Source: Thermaerobacter marianensis (GTDB lineage: Bacteria > Bacillota > Sulfobacillia > DYIH01 > DYIG01). From it: a stretch of DNA of 11,836 nucleotides. The notes under the pieces were generated by a model that made no database searches, was not told the DNA's origin, and was given only the letters and a program-made list of their open reading frames with translations. Location of the stretch: NCBI GenBank assembly GCA_020723725.1, contig DYIG01000036.1, forward strand, positions 1 through 11,836. Reading direction: 5' to 3'. Below are positions 11,774 through 11,836 of the stretch, piece after piece. The translations under genes were made by a program, and so were the position numbers. Every line of letters begins with the position of its first letter. Position 1 is the stretch's first letter.

Positions 11774-11785
11774 CTAGAGGCCCGG
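11766..11785. repeat. 20-bp near-perfect palindrome overlapping the spo0B leader hairpin
   Basis: CCGGGTCTCTAGAGGCCCGG is self-complementary except for one base pair. Its lower half is the same CCGGGTCT that forms one arm of the terminator-like hairpin, so the two structures cannot form together in the minus-strand RNA. Confidence 0.6.
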
Positions 11786-11836
11786 TGAAAAAGGCTCATC
11801 TGCGGCGTTGCCTTCGTCGCTTGTCCCTGCGGCGTA
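11786..11836. repeat. Partial repeat-like element running off the right edge
   Basis: This non-coding stretch contains two copies of CTGCGGCGT 28 bp apart (11799-11807 and 11827-11835), with a GTGAAAAAGG segment before them. It reads like the end of a dispersed intergenic repeat; similar strings are remembered from related genomes, but no second full copy exists in this window. Confidence 0.4.

Noticed and set aside
1..11836. CRISPR array, rRNA or transposase
   Set aside because: No regularly spaced direct repeats, no rRNA sequence and no transposase-like protein were seen on either strand.

Overview
The window reads as chromosomal DNA from an endospore-forming, naturally transformable-type Firmicute, most like the Peptococcaceae/Desulfotomaculum-Pelotomaculum group. 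Three things point there: a spo0B-obg-nadD-yqeK-rsfS block, a neighbouring leuS and comEA (the same set that clusters in Bacillus and Clostridia), and purine-rich Shine-Dalgarno sites with frequent TTG/GTG starts. The genus is inference; nothing in the window fixes it.

The core genes lie on the minus strand. From the right edge leftward they are a terminator/attenuator-like hairpin, a Spo0B-like phosphotransferase, the Obg GTPase, NadD, the HD hydrolase YqeK and the ribosome silencing factor RsfS. A tRNA-Ala(GGC) with its own strong promoter follows, then HtpX, LeuRS, ComEA, and a two-gene unknown module with an ATGA overlap (a 166-aa protein with an HEELEAR motif, and an 81-aa zinc-ribbon protein). 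These genes link sporulation phosphorelay, ribosome assembly and quality control, NAD synthesis, leucine charging and DNA uptake.

Plus-strand genes interrupt this minus-strand series and look like accessory insertions. They are a Gly/Arg/Glu-rich lipoprotein between the tRNA and htpX, a VapBC-type toxin-antitoxin pair with an excisionase-like HTH antitoxin, and a secreted matrixin-like protein followed by a membrane-anchored partner. The matrixin pair is AT-richer than leuS.

The most striking structure is around the matrixin pair. An exact 78-bp copy of the leuS 3' end (last codons, stop and 31 bp beyond) sits at 2424-2501, directly at the vapC stop codon, and matches the genuine 4037-4114. 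The copy then continues, in the same reading frame, into a diverged 27-bp piece matching an internal part of leuS. The cassette is therefore bracketed by direct repeats made of leuS sequence, the scar of a duplication or integration at the leuS 3' end. The matrixin-like protein also lacks the third zinc-binding His of its HExxHxxGxxH motif (Pro instead), so its catalytic status is open.
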